51,829 nucleotides of DNA from Betaproteobacteria bacterium (GTDB lineage: Bacteria > Pseudomonadota > Gammaproteobacteria > Burkholderiales > SG8-39), in the NCBI GenBank assembly GCA_016234705.1, contig JACRAS010000219.1, positions 1 through 51,829 of the forward strand, given 5' to 3'. The notes beneath the pieces were generated by a model that was not told the origin of the DNA, ran no database searches, and saw nothing but the letters and a program-made list of their open reading frames with translations. Below are positions 15,558 to 24,287 of this stretch, piece after piece. Position numbers and translations under genes: made by a program. Within the stretch, counting starts at the first letter, position 1, and every line of letters starts with the position of its first letter.

Positions 15558-16698
15558 TTTGTCGCTTCTCATGTCTTTGTTCGGTGGCGTACGTTGCTCA
15601 AACTGCCGCATACCTGCCAGTACCGGTTTCAAGTAACTAACGACGATGCGCGCGAGCAGATCATGTCCTGTATGGTTGATGTGGTAATCGGCTTCCCAGA
15701 ATAGTTCGTCGCTTGACTGCTGCATTTCATGAAGTGGATCCAGCGTTCGAATGCCGGCCGCATTTAGTCTGGTGAGAAGACTATGCCCCATTCGCCTACT
15801 AATCTCAACATTACCCGATGTGAGGCCGAGCTTTTCCCTTGCACTCTTTAATGTAGTCGCGTTGGAAGCGGCAGGCATGTCACTTCGTGGGGAGCGTTAC
15901 AACAATGAACGCGATGCGCTCGCTTGAACATGTGCGTGCGATGTCTAATATCTGTTCGTATGCAACGTCCACAGCTGTAGTTTCTAACTCAGGGAAGGTC
16001 TTGAAAAAATACGCTTGATTGAGCGCCTGGCCGATTGCCCCCGCGTTGTAAGACGCAGCCTCTTCGAGAGCGCGATAATAGCCGTCAGGCCGTTTGGGGA
16101 TCTGAGCGCGGTGTCTTATCTCAGCGGTTGTAATCCCATCCAGGAAATCATTGCCCGTGTACAGCACCACTACATACATGTCTGGTTTCAGGTACAAGAA
16201 CTTCTTTAGGAACCCAGCGTAGTTGTGTGGACCGTAGTATCCGGCGCCGCCATTGAGCACCTTGAACTGTGGGCTCTTGTACGACAATTCCAACAATGCC
16301 TCAAGGCGATTGGTAAATGATTCCGAGTTGTAAACCACTCCATCCATGTGGGAGTCGCCGGTTACTAGGATTCGATAAGTCTGACCGGGCTTTGCCGTGA
16401 GCGTGTCTATGTCTTCCCTGAATCCGAGGTTGTTTACGACCATCCTGATGGTTCCTCTGGGGTGTTCCTTCCATGTGAAACTTCTTACAGCATGGGGCTT
16501 GTGTATATGTCCCGCGGTGCTGTCAGGAATATAGTAGTCGCTCTCACTCCAAGGAACACGAAAACCCGAAATTCGTGATTGGACCCACCGAGAAAGTTGA
16601 AGAAAATGGAATCCTTCGAATTTATACGAAATGGCGGCGAGCGCGACGCCCATAACGAACATTGCACTGATCAGGGCCACAATACTCCGTTTGGTCAT
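15555..16698 (-). pseudogene. SGNH/GDSL hydrolase split by a frameshift
   Basis: Two adjacent frames on the minus strand (16698-15880 and 15878-15555) together make one SGNH hydrolase. The first has a membrane anchor (MTKRSIVALISAMFVMGVAL) and the GDS nucleophile block RILVTGDSHMDG (Ser at about 116), then LYTGNDFLDG with the Asn of block III. The second carries the C-terminal catalytic Asp/His block DYHINHTGHD. The break at 15878-15882 (stop TGA, then ATG 1 base on) needs a single-base frameshift to repair. ATG 16698 is preferred because GAGAAGAA precedes it and it gives the membrane anchor at residue 1. Related proteins modify cell-surface polysaccharides. Confidence 0.75.
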
Positions 16699-17054
16699 TT
16701 CTTCTCCGATTGCGTAACACCGAACTAAACTATTATGTGAACAGATCCTCATTCCGTCTGTATCTTCCCGCGATAGGTCTGTTCGTCCGCTCTTTCCGAA
16801 CAGCATATTACCTCTGGCACTTCGGTCTATCCAAATCTGGATGAACGGATTCGCCTAGTTCACTCACCGTATCGGTCAGTGGCGACGTACTCAGCCGGGG
16901 GAAACGGTCGTTCTCGTGGCCGCCATTTGTCGAATAGAGATGTTCGTGAGGTTGCCAAACCGATCAAGTATCGGACACCGCGTGTCAGATCAAGTCGGAA
17001 CTACTACAGACCGAAAAGAGTTCGGGACGAGCGGGATATCGGGACAAGTTCAAT

Positions 17055-17130
17055 AGCGGCGCAGGTATTCGGACGCCTGCGCCGCTGGTCCCCAGGAGAG
17101 CAGCGGGGCACAGCGGGACAACGTGCCCCG
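17055..17130. repeat. Two tandem perfect hairpins in the 16.8-17.3 kb gap
   Basis: First hairpin: an 11-bp perfect stem, AGCGGCGCAGG (17055-17065) with its complement at 17076-17086 and a 10-nt loop. Second: an 8-bp perfect stem, CGGGGCAC (17104-17111) with GTGCCCCG (17123-17130). The surrounding 16807-17329 stretch has no convincing gene; a 91-codon frame at 16879-17154 is Arg-rich, runs through the hairpins and has no family match. Confidence 0.55.
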
Positions 17131-17329
17131 GAGTTGACCAGTGGGGGTAAATAAGTAAAGATTCGAGAAATGGGTCGCAATATTTGAACAAATGCATTCC
17201 CGAATCTAAGACAACCTGAAAATCAATAGAAACTAACTCAACTAACAAACGACTCCCCTCGAAAAGTCCTCGGGTCGGCGGTAGCCTCAATATGCCGGCA
17301 AACCACCGGCATTACCGAAGGAGCACAAA

Positions 17330-17611
17330 ATGTTAGATGAACACACGCTTTACTCAATCATTGACGAGCACGGTGACAAATCAACGATCACGCTCGACAA
17401 AATGATAGCTGATGCTTTGCAGGAATCTCTGCCCGATGTGCATGTATGGATTCAAGCTCAGTACAATCGGGTAGCGGCGAGAAAGCCAGAACTTGGACGA
17501 ATTCAAAAGGGTGACCTCGTTCGCCTTCTCGCCCAACGAGAAGCCGAGAAACACCCGGCCTTTCATCGAATGATTGAAGAGCTTCTCGGCCCGCCCGGAC
17601 TGCTCAAGTAG
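17330..17611 (+). CDS. Small protein of unknown function with a leader hairpin
   Basis: 93 residues from ATG 17330, preceded by a good ribosome binding site (GAAGGAG at 17317-17323). It is acidic and helical: ITLDKMIADALQESLPDVHVWIQAQYNRV, then GDLVRLLAQREAEKHPAFHRMIEELLG. No family recognised. The leader contains a perfect 7-bp hairpin, ATGCCGG at 17292-17298 with CCGGCAT at 17306-17312, ending 4 bases before the ribosome binding site. Composition is lower in GC than the core genes. It lies alone in the accessory island. Confidence 0.55.
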   Translation: MLDEHTLYSIIDEHGDKSTITLDKMIADALQESLPDVHVWIQAQYNRVAARKPELGRIQKGDLVRLLAQREAEKHPAFHRMIEELLGPPGLLK

Positions 17612-17896
17612 ACGATGATTGCGGGTTGATTTCGCGCGTTTGCGCTGCTCATCCCGAAAAACCCCCGAGACAAGCGGTCGAGACCCTACCTGCGCGTTGA
17701 AATCCGGAGGCTAGGGTCGCGTAGATCGATTCGCGCCGCTCAGCGATCACCCCGCACCCTGCTCGACGCTTGCAGGGGTGATTTCGAGCGGGTCGAGATC
17801 GCGCTTAGATCGCGCGAAAAGCCCGTTGGGATGCTGCGAAATTGCATAAACATTCATTCAGCCAATTGGCTGAATGAGTATAAGTGCTTGATTTAT
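17612..17896. other. Structured non-coding stretch downstream of tRNA-Arg
   Basis: No gene is seen. The stretch holds several inverted repeats: GACCCTA 17682-17688 with TAGGGTC 17712-17718; ATCACCCC 17746-17753 with GGGGTGAT 17775-17782, competing with CCCTGC/GCAGGG inside it; a direct repeat GATCGCGC x2 near 17800-17820; and a 24-nt perfect palindrome at 17854-17877 centred on CCAATTGG. It lies at the 3' side of the minus-strand tRNA, where elements that integrate into tRNA genes would sit. Confidence 0.45.
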
Positions 17897-17972
<76 letters not shown>

Positions 17973-18106
17973 GAAACGCGCAATTCTATACGATATCGGG
18001 CGCTCGCTCGCTTCGTCTTGGACGAGCAAGCCGCGTCAGCGGCTGCCCATGACCGGTCGCGCAGCGTGGCAAGCCGAAAGCGCGATTCCGGGCACGCGCG
18101 CCTTCT

Positions 18107-19324
18107 CTAGAGAATTAATTTGGATCCCTCGGCCGGGGCAGCGCACTCCACGTTGGAGCCAAGGCGGGAGAGGGCTTCCCTGGTCTCTTTCAGCTTGAGA
18201 TCGATATCGTCGTCGCTCTGGTCCGGGTCGTGATGAAACAGGTGCAGCCGCTTCACCTTTGCTCTCGCCGCGAGATCCGCGACCTCGCTGACGCAGGAAT
18301 GGCCCCAGTCGACTTTCGACGGATACTCGTGGTCGCGGTAGGTGGTGTCGGTGATGAGCAGGTCCGCGCCTTGCACGAAGTTCGCCAGCCGCTCGACGTA
18401 GGCCAAGTCGTAGCGAGGATCGCTGCGGAGGTAGAGTTCGTTGTCGGTGATATAGCAGACGGATCGGCCATGGCAGGTGAGCCGGTAGCCGAGGCAGTAG
18501 CCGGGATGCTTGAGCAGGATCGTATCGATCCTGACCGCGCCGAAATCGAGCGATTCCTCGCGCAGGTCGCGGAACACCAGCCGCGCGCCGAACTCGCGGA
18601 TGGTGACGGGGAAATACACGCTTTCCATCTGGGCCGCGATCGCGCGCTCTATGGTGAGATCGCCCTGGTAGGGGCCGAATACCTCGATCTGATTGCCGCG
18701 CACGTACAGCGGCCCGAAAAAGGGGACGGTATTGATGTGATCCCAGTGTGTATGCGAGATGAATACCCGCGCGGAAAGCCGCTGCACTTTCGTCGCAGCG
18801 AGGTGATCGGACAACTGCTTGATGCCGGAGCCGCAGTCGAACACATACAGCGGTTCGCCGCTGACTTCCACGCTGACGCAGGGCGTATTGCCGCCATAGC
18901 GCAGCGAACCCGGTCCCGGCACCGGAAGCGTACCGTGCACGCCCCAGTAGCTCACTGCCACCTTGTCGGACAAAATCTCGGCGATCAGGCGCAGCAGCGA
19001 CTCCCGCTGGATCGGCTTGACGATGTATCCGTCCGCGCCGAGTTCCTTCGCGCGGCGGCGGTCGAAATCGTAGGATTTCGACGAACACATGATGATCTTG
19101 ATCGCGGCCAGATCCGGCCGGCTGCGGATCTCCCGGCACAGTTCGAACCCGTCCATTTCCGGCATGATGACGTCGCTGATGACGCAGTCGGGCCGATCGA
19201 CCGGGATCTCCCGCAGCGCCTGCACGCTGGAGCCGTAGGGTTTCACGCTGTGCCCGCCTTCCTCGAGCACCGCCTGCATGAGTTTGAGGATGATGGGATC
19301 GTCGTCTACGATCAGAAACTTCAT
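18107..19324 (-). CDS. Response regulator receiver fused to a metallo-beta-lactamase-fold hydrolase
   Basis: 405 residues in one frame. Residues 1-120 are a CheY-like receiver: acidic pocket VDDD, phospho-acceptor Asp51 in ISDVIMP, and Lys103 in IVKPI. Residues 125-405 are a metallo-beta-lactamase fold with HTHWDH at 191-196, an ITDTTY metal-ligand segment, a later LFHHDP His, and Cys-rich surroundings, resembling the RNase Z/phosphodiesterase-like branch. I infer phosphorylation-controlled hydrolase activity, perhaps on a nucleotide or phosphodiester. No histidine kinase is adjacent. The ATG is unambiguous because the receiver begins right there (MKFLIVDDDP). Confidence 0.85.
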   Translation of the reverse strand: MKFLIVDDDPIILKLMQAVLEEGGHSVKPYGSSVQALREIPVDRPDCVISDVIMPEMDGFELCREIRSRPDLAAIKIIMCSSKSYDFDRRRAKELGADGYIVKPIQRESLLRLIAEILSDKVAVSYWGVHGTLPVPGPGSLRYGGNTPCVSVEVSGEPLYVFDCGSGIKQLSDHLAATKVQRLSARVFISHTHWDHINTVPFFGPLYVRGNQIEVFGPYQGDLTIERAIAAQMESVYFPVTIREFGARLVFRDLREESLDFGAVRIDTILLKHPGYCLGYRLTCHGRSVCYITDNELYLRSDPRYDLAYVERLANFVQGADLLITDTTYRDHEYPSKVDWGHSCVSEVADLAARAKVKRLHLFHHDPDQSDDDIDLKLKETREALSRLGSNVECAAPAEGSKLIL

Positions 19325-19524
19325 GGCTTTTTCTCAACTTTCGTTCAGGGCGCCGGCCGGTATGCCCTGGATGCTTCCCGCGAAAGACCGCGCGCACACG
19401 GCATCGTACCCCAGGATGCACCGGCATGGTAAGTCCCCGCGTCCGCATTTGCATTGATAAATCGAGGCAAAGCTGGTAGCTTGCCTGTCTCGCTCAGGGA
19501 CATGCGGCGAAGACCGATGCCGCA

Positions 19525-20685
19525 ATGACAAGCAATAATATGCAACCAGCGTCCGCGCAGGCCGTTCTCGATCCGCAAGTGACGGAAGGCCGCACCGGGG
19601 ATGGCGCGCCGGCGGTAACGCTGTCAGGAGCATGGGACATCCGCGCGCTGGAAGCGCGCGCCAGAATGCTCACAGCCAGATTGCGGCTACTTTCTGCCGA
19701 ATCCAGCAGGCATTGGGACCTCTCGCGCATCCAGCGCCTGGACCACATCGGCGCATTGCTCATCTGGCAGGCGTGGGGCAAGCGCCGGCCGGGCCGGCTC
19801 GCGCTCGCGCCGGGGCACGAAGTGTTTTTTTCCAATCTCGATGCGGCCGCGGGCGCGGCGAGCGTCGCGCCATTCGATCCTCTGGGCCTGGTGCGCGGGC
19901 TGGGCGCACGGATGCTGCACACGCGCGAGCATCTGCTCGGCATGGTGGAGCTGATCGGCCAGATTCTGATCGATTCGTTGAGCCTGATTCGCCATCCGCT
20001 GCGCGGTCCCTGGCGCGAGATTTCGGCGAGCGTGTTCCGCGTCGGCACGCAGGCACTCGGTATCACCGCGCTGGTGGGTTTTCTCATCGGCGTAGTATTG
20101 TCCTATCTCTCGGCCGAGCAGTTGAAAGCGTTCGGCGCCAATATCTTTATCATCAATCTTCTCGGCATGGGGATTATCCGCGAGCTCGGTCCGGTGATCG
20201 CGGCGGTGCTGGTGGCCGGGCGCTCGGGCTCGGCTATCACGGCGCAGCTGGGGGTGATGCGCGTCACCGAAGAGCTGGACGCGTTGTCGGTGATGGGCAT
20301 TCCCCACACGGTGCGACTGATCCTGCCCAAGATCGTGGCGCTGGCGATTGCAATGCCGCTGCTGATCCTTTGGTCCTCGGGCATCGCCTTGATCGGTGGC
20401 GCGATTGCCGCCAGCACGCAACTGGGTATCAGCGTTAATTCCTTCATGAGCGGCCTGCCCGGGGCCGTGCCGACGGTCAATCTGTGGCTGGCGATGGGCA
20501 AAGGCATCGTGTTCGGCGCGCTCATCGCGCTGGTGGCCTGCCACTTCGGCCTGCGCGTGCAGCCCAACACCGAGAGTCTGGGCATAGGCACCACCAACTC
20601 GGTGGTCACTTCCATTACCGCGGTGATCATCGCCGATGCCATCTTCGCCGTGATTTTTTCCGACGTCGGCATCTCACTCTCATGA
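19525..20685 (+). CDS. mlaE: MlaE-like ABC permease with N-terminal STAS-like domain
   Basis: 386 residues. The first 120 or so resemble a STAS domain (VTLSGAWDIRAL..., LSRIQRLDHIGALLIWQAWG). The rest is an MlaE permease: GFLIGVVLSYLSAEQLKAFG, GMGIIRELGPVIAAVLVAGRSGSAI (family signature), EELDALSVMGI and five or so membrane helices. With the ATPase, MCE and lipoprotein genes downstream it makes a phospholipid/lipid transport system of the inner membrane. A fused STAS domain marks the longer MlaE type, not the E. coli-like short form. It overlaps the ATPase gene by 4 nt. Confidence 0.9.
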   Translation: MTSNNMQPASAQAVLDPQVTEGRTGDGAPAVTLSGAWDIRALEARARMLTARLRLLSAESSRHWDLSRIQRLDHIGALLIWQAWGKRRPGRLALAPGHEVFFSNLDAAAGAASVAPFDPLGLVRGLGARMLHTREHLLGMVELIGQILIDSLSLIRHPLRGPWREISASVFRVGTQALGITALVGFLIGVVLSYLSAEQLKAFGANIFIINLLGMGIIRELGPVIAAVLVAGRSGSAITAQLGVMRVTEELDALSVMGIPHTVRLILPKIVALAIAMPLLILWSSGIALIGGAIAASTQLGISVNSFMSGLPGAVPTVNLWLAMGKGIVFGALIALVACHFGLRVQPNTESLGIGTTNSVVTSITAVIIADAIFAVIFSDVGISLS

Positions 20686-21476
20686 GCCCCATCATTGAAG
20701 TTACGGGCCTGTGGACCCAGTTCGGCGATCACATCGTGCACAAGGACCTGAACCTCACGGTGATGCCGGGCGAGGTCGTGTCGCTGGTAGGCGGTTCCGG
20801 CAGCGGCAAGACCACGCTGATGCGGCAGATACTGGGTCTGGAACAACCGGCGCGCGGCACGGTCAAGGTATTCGGCATTCCATTGCACGGCTCGAATACC
20901 CAGATGGTGCAAAAAATCCGCAAGCGCTGGGGTGTCTTGTTCCAGCAAGGCGCGCTCTACAGCGCGCTGTCGGTATTCGATAACATCGCACTACCCCTGC
21001 GCGAGCTGCGCTCGTTCGACGAGGATTTCGTCCACGACATGGTCATGCTCAAGCTCGACATGGTCGATATCGAGCGCCGCCACGCGTTGAAGATGCCGGC
21101 CGACCTCTCCGGCGGCATGATCAAGCGCATTGCGCTTGCGCGCGCGCTGGTGCTGGAACCCGAACTGGTGTTCCTGGACGAGCCGACCGCGGGGCTCGAC
21201 CCGGACCGCAGCGAGAGCTTCGTCAAACTGATCCGCTCGCTGCATCGGAAACTCAACCTGACGGTGGTCATGGTGACGCACGACCTGGACACGCTGGTAT
21301 CGCTGGCGGACAGGATCGCGGTGCTGGCCGAACAGAAGCTCATCGTCTACGGCACGCTCAGGCAAGCGATCGCGGTGGAGCATCCGTTCATACTCAATTT
21401 CTTCCTCGGCGAGCGCGGATTGCGCGCGCTGTCGGCGGTGGGTGCTTCGGTTAAACTACTAAGCGACAAGAATTAA
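20682..21476 (+). CDS. mlaF: MlaF-like ABC transporter ATPase
   Basis: 264 residues from ATG 20682 (ATGA overlap with the permease gene). Walker A is GGSGSGKT at 37-44, the Q-loop is in RWGVLFQQGALYSALSV, the signature is DLSGGMIKRIALARAL, and Walker B is PELVFLDEPTAGLDPD, followed by the H-loop in VMVTHDLDTL. The SGGM form of the signature is typical of Mla/Ttg2A ATPases. It powers lipid transfer together with MlaE and the MCE protein. Confidence 0.92.
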   Translation: MSPIIEVTGLWTQFGDHIVHKDLNLTVMPGEVVSLVGGSGSGKTTLMRQILGLEQPARGTVKVFGIPLHGSNTQMVQKIRKRWGVLFQQGALYSALSVFDNIALPLRELRSFDEDFVHDMVMLKLDMVDIERRHALKMPADLSGGMIKRIALARALVLEPELVFLDEPTAGLDPDRSESFVKLIRSLHRKLNLTVVMVTHDLDTLVSLADRIAVLAEQKLIVYGTLRQAIAVEHPFILNFFLGERGLRALSAVGASVKLLSDKN

Positions 21477-21488
21477 GGGGAGATTTTC

Positions 21489-22421
21489 ATGGAAAACCGC
21501 GCGCATGCCCTTACGGCAGGCTTGTTCACCCTGGTGCTGGGAGCGGCGCTGGCGGCCGTGGCCATGTGGTTCAGCAAGGACGACATGAAGCTTATTCCTT
21601 ACGTCATGACCACTTCGAGTTCGGTGACCGGATTGAAAGCCGAGGCGCCGGTGCGCTACCGCGGCGTGGACGTGGGCAAGGTCGAGGACATCGCCATCGA
21701 ATCGGCGAACAACGGCCGCGTGCGCATCCGCATCGGCATACGCGAGGGTACGCCAATCACCAAGAGCACTTACGCCCAGCTCGGCTACCAGGGCATCACC
21801 GGCCTCGCCTATGTGCTGCTTGGCGACGACGGCAAGTCCAAGGAAGCGCTGCACGGCGATTCGAAACAGATCGCGGTCATTCGCATGAAGCCCTCGCTGA
21901 TGGACGATGGCGAAAGCCTGTTTGGCTCGATCGTCGAGATCACGGATAAAGTCAACCAGTTGCTCGCCGAAGAAAACCAGGGACGCGTGCGGCGCACGCT
22001 CGCCGGCCTGGAGGAGCTGACGCAGCGCGCGAGCGCGGCGACGCAGAAGCTCGCGCCGAGCCTGGAGGTCATGCCCGGGCTGATCACCGAGGCGAAGGGC
22101 ATGGCCGCGGATGCGCGTGCCAGCTTGAGGAAAACCGACGCTCTCATCGGCAGCGTCAACGGGCTGGCGCTCAAGCTCGACCAGCGCGTGGACACGCTCA
22201 CTCACGCGCTCGCCAGTGTCGAGGAAGTCGGGGTCACGGCGCGCGCGGTGGGCGAGGAGACGATGCCGCGCATGAACGCGCTCATCGACGATGTGTCCAA
22301 GGAGACGCGCACGCTCGGTCGGGTCGTCAATACTCTGGGCGACAATCCGCAGAGCCTCGTATTCGGTGCGCCGCCGGGCAGACCCGGTCCGGGCGAACCC
22401 GGTTTCGCGGGAGGACGATAA
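21489..22421 (+). CDS. mlaD: MCE-domain lipid-binding protein (MlaD family)
   Basis: 310 residues, preceded by AAGGGGAG. The N-terminal membrane anchor is HALTAGLFTLVLGAALAAVA (about 5-28). An MCE domain follows at about 40-120 (SSVTGLKAEAPVRYRGVDVG, GYQGITGLAYVLLG). A long helical/coiled tail (about 150-290), longer than in E. coli MlaD, is similar to the tunnel-forming helices of larger MCE proteins. It probably bridges the periplasm and carries lipids between MlaEF and the outer membrane. It ends in a TAATG overlap with the lipoprotein gene. Confidence 0.9.
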   Translation: MENRAHALTAGLFTLVLGAALAAVAMWFSKDDMKLIPYVMTTSSSVTGLKAEAPVRYRGVDVGKVEDIAIESANNGRVRIRIGIREGTPITKSTYAQLGYQGITGLAYVLLGDDGKSKEALHGDSKQIAVIRMKPSLMDDGESLFGSIVEITDKVNQLLAEENQGRVRRTLAGLEELTQRASAATQKLAPSLEVMPGLITEAKGMAADARASLRKTDALIGSVNGLALKLDQRVDTLTHALASVEEVGVTARAVGEETMPRMNALIDDVSKETRTLGRVVNTLGDNPQSLVFGAPPGRPGPGEPGFAGGR

Positions 22422-23020
22422 TGTTGCGCGCTGCTTTGCTGCTGTCGCTTGCATTGCTCGCCGCTTGCGCCATCGCGCCGCAATCGCGCGACGGCATGGC
22501 GAGCTATGATTTCGGCCTGCCTCTCCCGGACAAGGAGGCCACGCCGCGACTGCGGCACGATCTGCTTGTCGCCGCGTTGACGGCGCCGGCGTGGATGGAC
22601 AATGCCGGCATTTACTACCGCTTGGCCTATCAGGACGCAACCCGGCCGCAGGCCTATGCCCAGAGCCGTTGGGTGATGCCGCCTGCGGCGCTGCTCGGCC
22701 AAAGGCTGCGCGCGAGTATCGCCCGCGCGAGCAAGGCGGCGGTATTCACCCCCGCCGACGGCGTGCGCGCGGACTACACGCTGCGGCTGGAGCTGGAGGA
22801 GTTCAGCCAGGTGTTCGATGCGGCGGACAAGAGCCGCGCCGTGCTGCGGCTGCGAGCGAGTCTCGTCCGCAACCGCGGCGTCGCGGCGCAGCAAGGCTTC
22901 AGCATCGAGCGCGCTGCGGCCACGCCCAATGCAGAGGGCGGCGTGCAGGCGCTGATTGCGGCGAGCGACGAAGCCGGCAATAGCCTGATCGACTGGCTGG
23001 CTGCAAATATGAAAAAGTGA
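22421..23020 (+). CDS. ABC-type transport auxiliary lipoprotein (PqiC-like)
   Basis: 199 residues with a lipoprotein signal; Cys16 in LLAAC is the lipidation site. After it, SYDFGLPLP, then WMDNAGIYYRLAYQDATRPQ and YAQSRWVMPPAALLGQRLR match the ABC-transport auxiliary family that accompanies MCE transporters (the PqiC-type partner). It probably sits in the outer membrane as the receiving end of the lipid pathway. The start shares one base with the mlaD stop, so the four genes form one operon. Confidence 0.82.
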   Translation: MLRAALLLSLALLAACAIAPQSRDGMASYDFGLPLPDKEATPRLRHDLLVAALTAPAWMDNAGIYYRLAYQDATRPQAYAQSRWVMPPAALLGQRLRASIARASKAAVFTPADGVRADYTLRLELEEFSQVFDAADKSRAVLRLRASLVRNRGVAAQQGFSIERAAATPNAEGGVQALIAASDEAGNSLIDWLAANMKK

Positions 23021-23093
23021 TGGGGCCGCTCAAGCAAGTCTATCTCTCCATCCCGCTCATTGAAATGGCCGACCCAAGGACGACTGAACCGAT

Positions 23094-23471
23094 ATGATCA
23101 AGAGTCTGGATCACCTGGTGCTGACCACGCGCGATGCCGAGAAGTGCATCGATTTCTACACCCGTGGCCTGCGGATGAGACTGGAAACCTTCGGCCAGGG
23201 GCGCAAGGCGCTGCGTTTTGGCGAGCAGAAGATCAACCTCCACGACAAGAGCACCGTGACCGACGGCTATGCCGCGCATCCGACGCCGGGATCGCTGGAC
23301 ATCTGCTTCCTCGCCGACCGGCCGCTGGACGAGGTGATCGCGCAGTTGCGCCAGGCTAGTATTCCGATCGAGCTCGGGCCGGTAAAGCGCACCGGCGCGC
23401 GCTTCCCCCTGCGTTCGATCTACATCCGCGATCCCGATCAGAACCTGATCGAGATTTCCGAGCCTGCCTGA
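23094..23471 (+). CDS. VOC-family (glyoxalase/bleomycin resistance fold) protein
   Basis: 125 residues: two beta-alpha-beta-beta-beta modules. HLVLTTRDAEKCIDFYTRGL opens the first module and GPVKRTGARFPLRSIYIRDP the second; the metal-ligand positions are His7-like (DHL) and Glu near the end (NLIEIS). The family covers glyoxalases, dioxygenases and resistance proteins; the substrate cannot be told. It has normal length and no operon partner is obvious, as the next downstream sequence is a gene remnant. Confidence 0.85.
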   Translation: MIKSLDHLVLTTRDAEKCIDFYTRGLRMRLETFGQGRKALRFGEQKINLHDKSTVTDGYAAHPTPGSLDICFLADRPLDEVIAQLRQASIPIELGPVKRTGARFPLRSIYIRDPDQNLIEISEPA

Positions 23472-23508
23472 AGCCCGTCTCGCTGGCGGTGGTGTTGAGG
23501 TTTCCGAG

Positions 23509-23649
23509 ATGAATGCGACGAGTGGTTTCAAACCGACTTATTCCAACATGTTCGATCCGCCGGCGGAGTTGCATCACCGCTTTGATCAGTCGCTGGCCAA
23601 AATCAAGTCGGTTCTGGGGCGCGAGCAGTCGCGGACCGTGGTCGACTAG
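23509..23649 (+). pseudogene. N-terminal remnant resembling a P5C/aldehyde dehydrogenase
   Basis: A 46-codon frame from ATG 23509 to TAG 23647. The peptide (FKPTYSNMFDPPAELHHRFD, then SLAKIKSVLGREQSR) resembles, from memory, the first 40 residues of betaproteobacterial 1-pyrroline-5-carboxylate/aldehyde dehydrogenases. Nothing of the catalytic domain follows; DUF924 begins 34 bp later. I read it as the stump of a deleted gene. The match needs a database search to confirm. Confidence 0.4.
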
Positions 23650-23682
23650 GGCCTGGTTACACTCAGCACATCGGCGCGGCAT

Positions 23683-24276
23683 ATGTTGACCGGTCACGGC
23701 GCGGCAGATTTTCGCGAGGTGCTCGATTTCTGGTTCGGGCCGGCCGGTTCGCCCGAGTTCGGCAATCCGCGCGAGGCGTGGTTCAGGAAATCGGATGAAT
23801 TCGACGACGCGATTCGCGCGCGCTTTCTCGATCTGCACCGACGGGCCGCTGACGGACAGATGCAGCCGTGGCAGGCGGCGCCCGACTCGCTGCTCGCCCT
23901 GATCCTGGCGCTCGATCAGTTTCCGCGCAACCTGTTTCGCGGCAGCAGCCGGGCGTTTGCGACCGATGCCCAAGCGCTGGCCGCGGCGCAAATGGCCGTC
24001 GCCCGGGGACATGACCGGGCGCTGTTACCGGTGCAACGCTGGTTTATCTACCTGCCTTTCGAGCATGCCGAAGACCTCGCCCTGCAGCGACGATGCCTGG
24101 AGCTGTTTGAAGGTTTGCGCGGCGACCCCGATAGCGCGAGCACCATCGATTACGCGCGTCGGCATTATGAGATCATTTCTCGTTTTGGACGATTTCCGCA
24201 CCGCAACGCCGTTCTGGGCCGCATATCGACGCCGGAGGAAATCGAATTTCTGAAGCAGCCCGGATCGGGTTTTTAG
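23683..24276 (+). CDS. DUF924 family protein
   Basis: 197 residues. Family signature segments are VLDFWFG near the N-terminus, AWFRKSDEFDDAIRARF, then ALILALDQFPRNLFRGS and FIYLPFEHAEDLALQ; the end has RFGRFPHRNAVLGR. DUF924 proteins are all-helical and TPR-like, with no established biochemical role. The start at ATG 23683 is chosen because the domain begins about ten residues in. It is followed after 11 bp by a methyltransferase gene, so co-transcription is likely. Confidence 0.9.
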   Translation: MLTGHGAADFREVLDFWFGPAGSPEFGNPREAWFRKSDEFDDAIRARFLDLHRRAADGQMQPWQAAPDSLLALILALDQFPRNLFRGSSRAFATDAQALAAAQMAVARGHDRALLPVQRWFIYLPFEHAEDLALQRRCLELFEGLRGDPDSASTIDYARRHYEIISRFGRFPHRNAVLGRISTPEEIEFLKQPGSGF

Positions 24277-24287
24277 GAACACCAGGG

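Noticed and set aside
12240..15560. Integron gene-cassette array (toxin-antitoxin genes, small genes, repeats)
   Set aside because: No attC-like core sites (GTTRRRY/RYYYAAC pairs) were found at gene junctions, genes are not all in one direction, and the remnants are phage-type recombinase tails, not IntI.
16879..17154. Arg/Gly-rich 91-codon open frame
   Set aside because: It runs across two perfect hairpins, has no ribosome binding site or family match, and its composition is that of chance reading.
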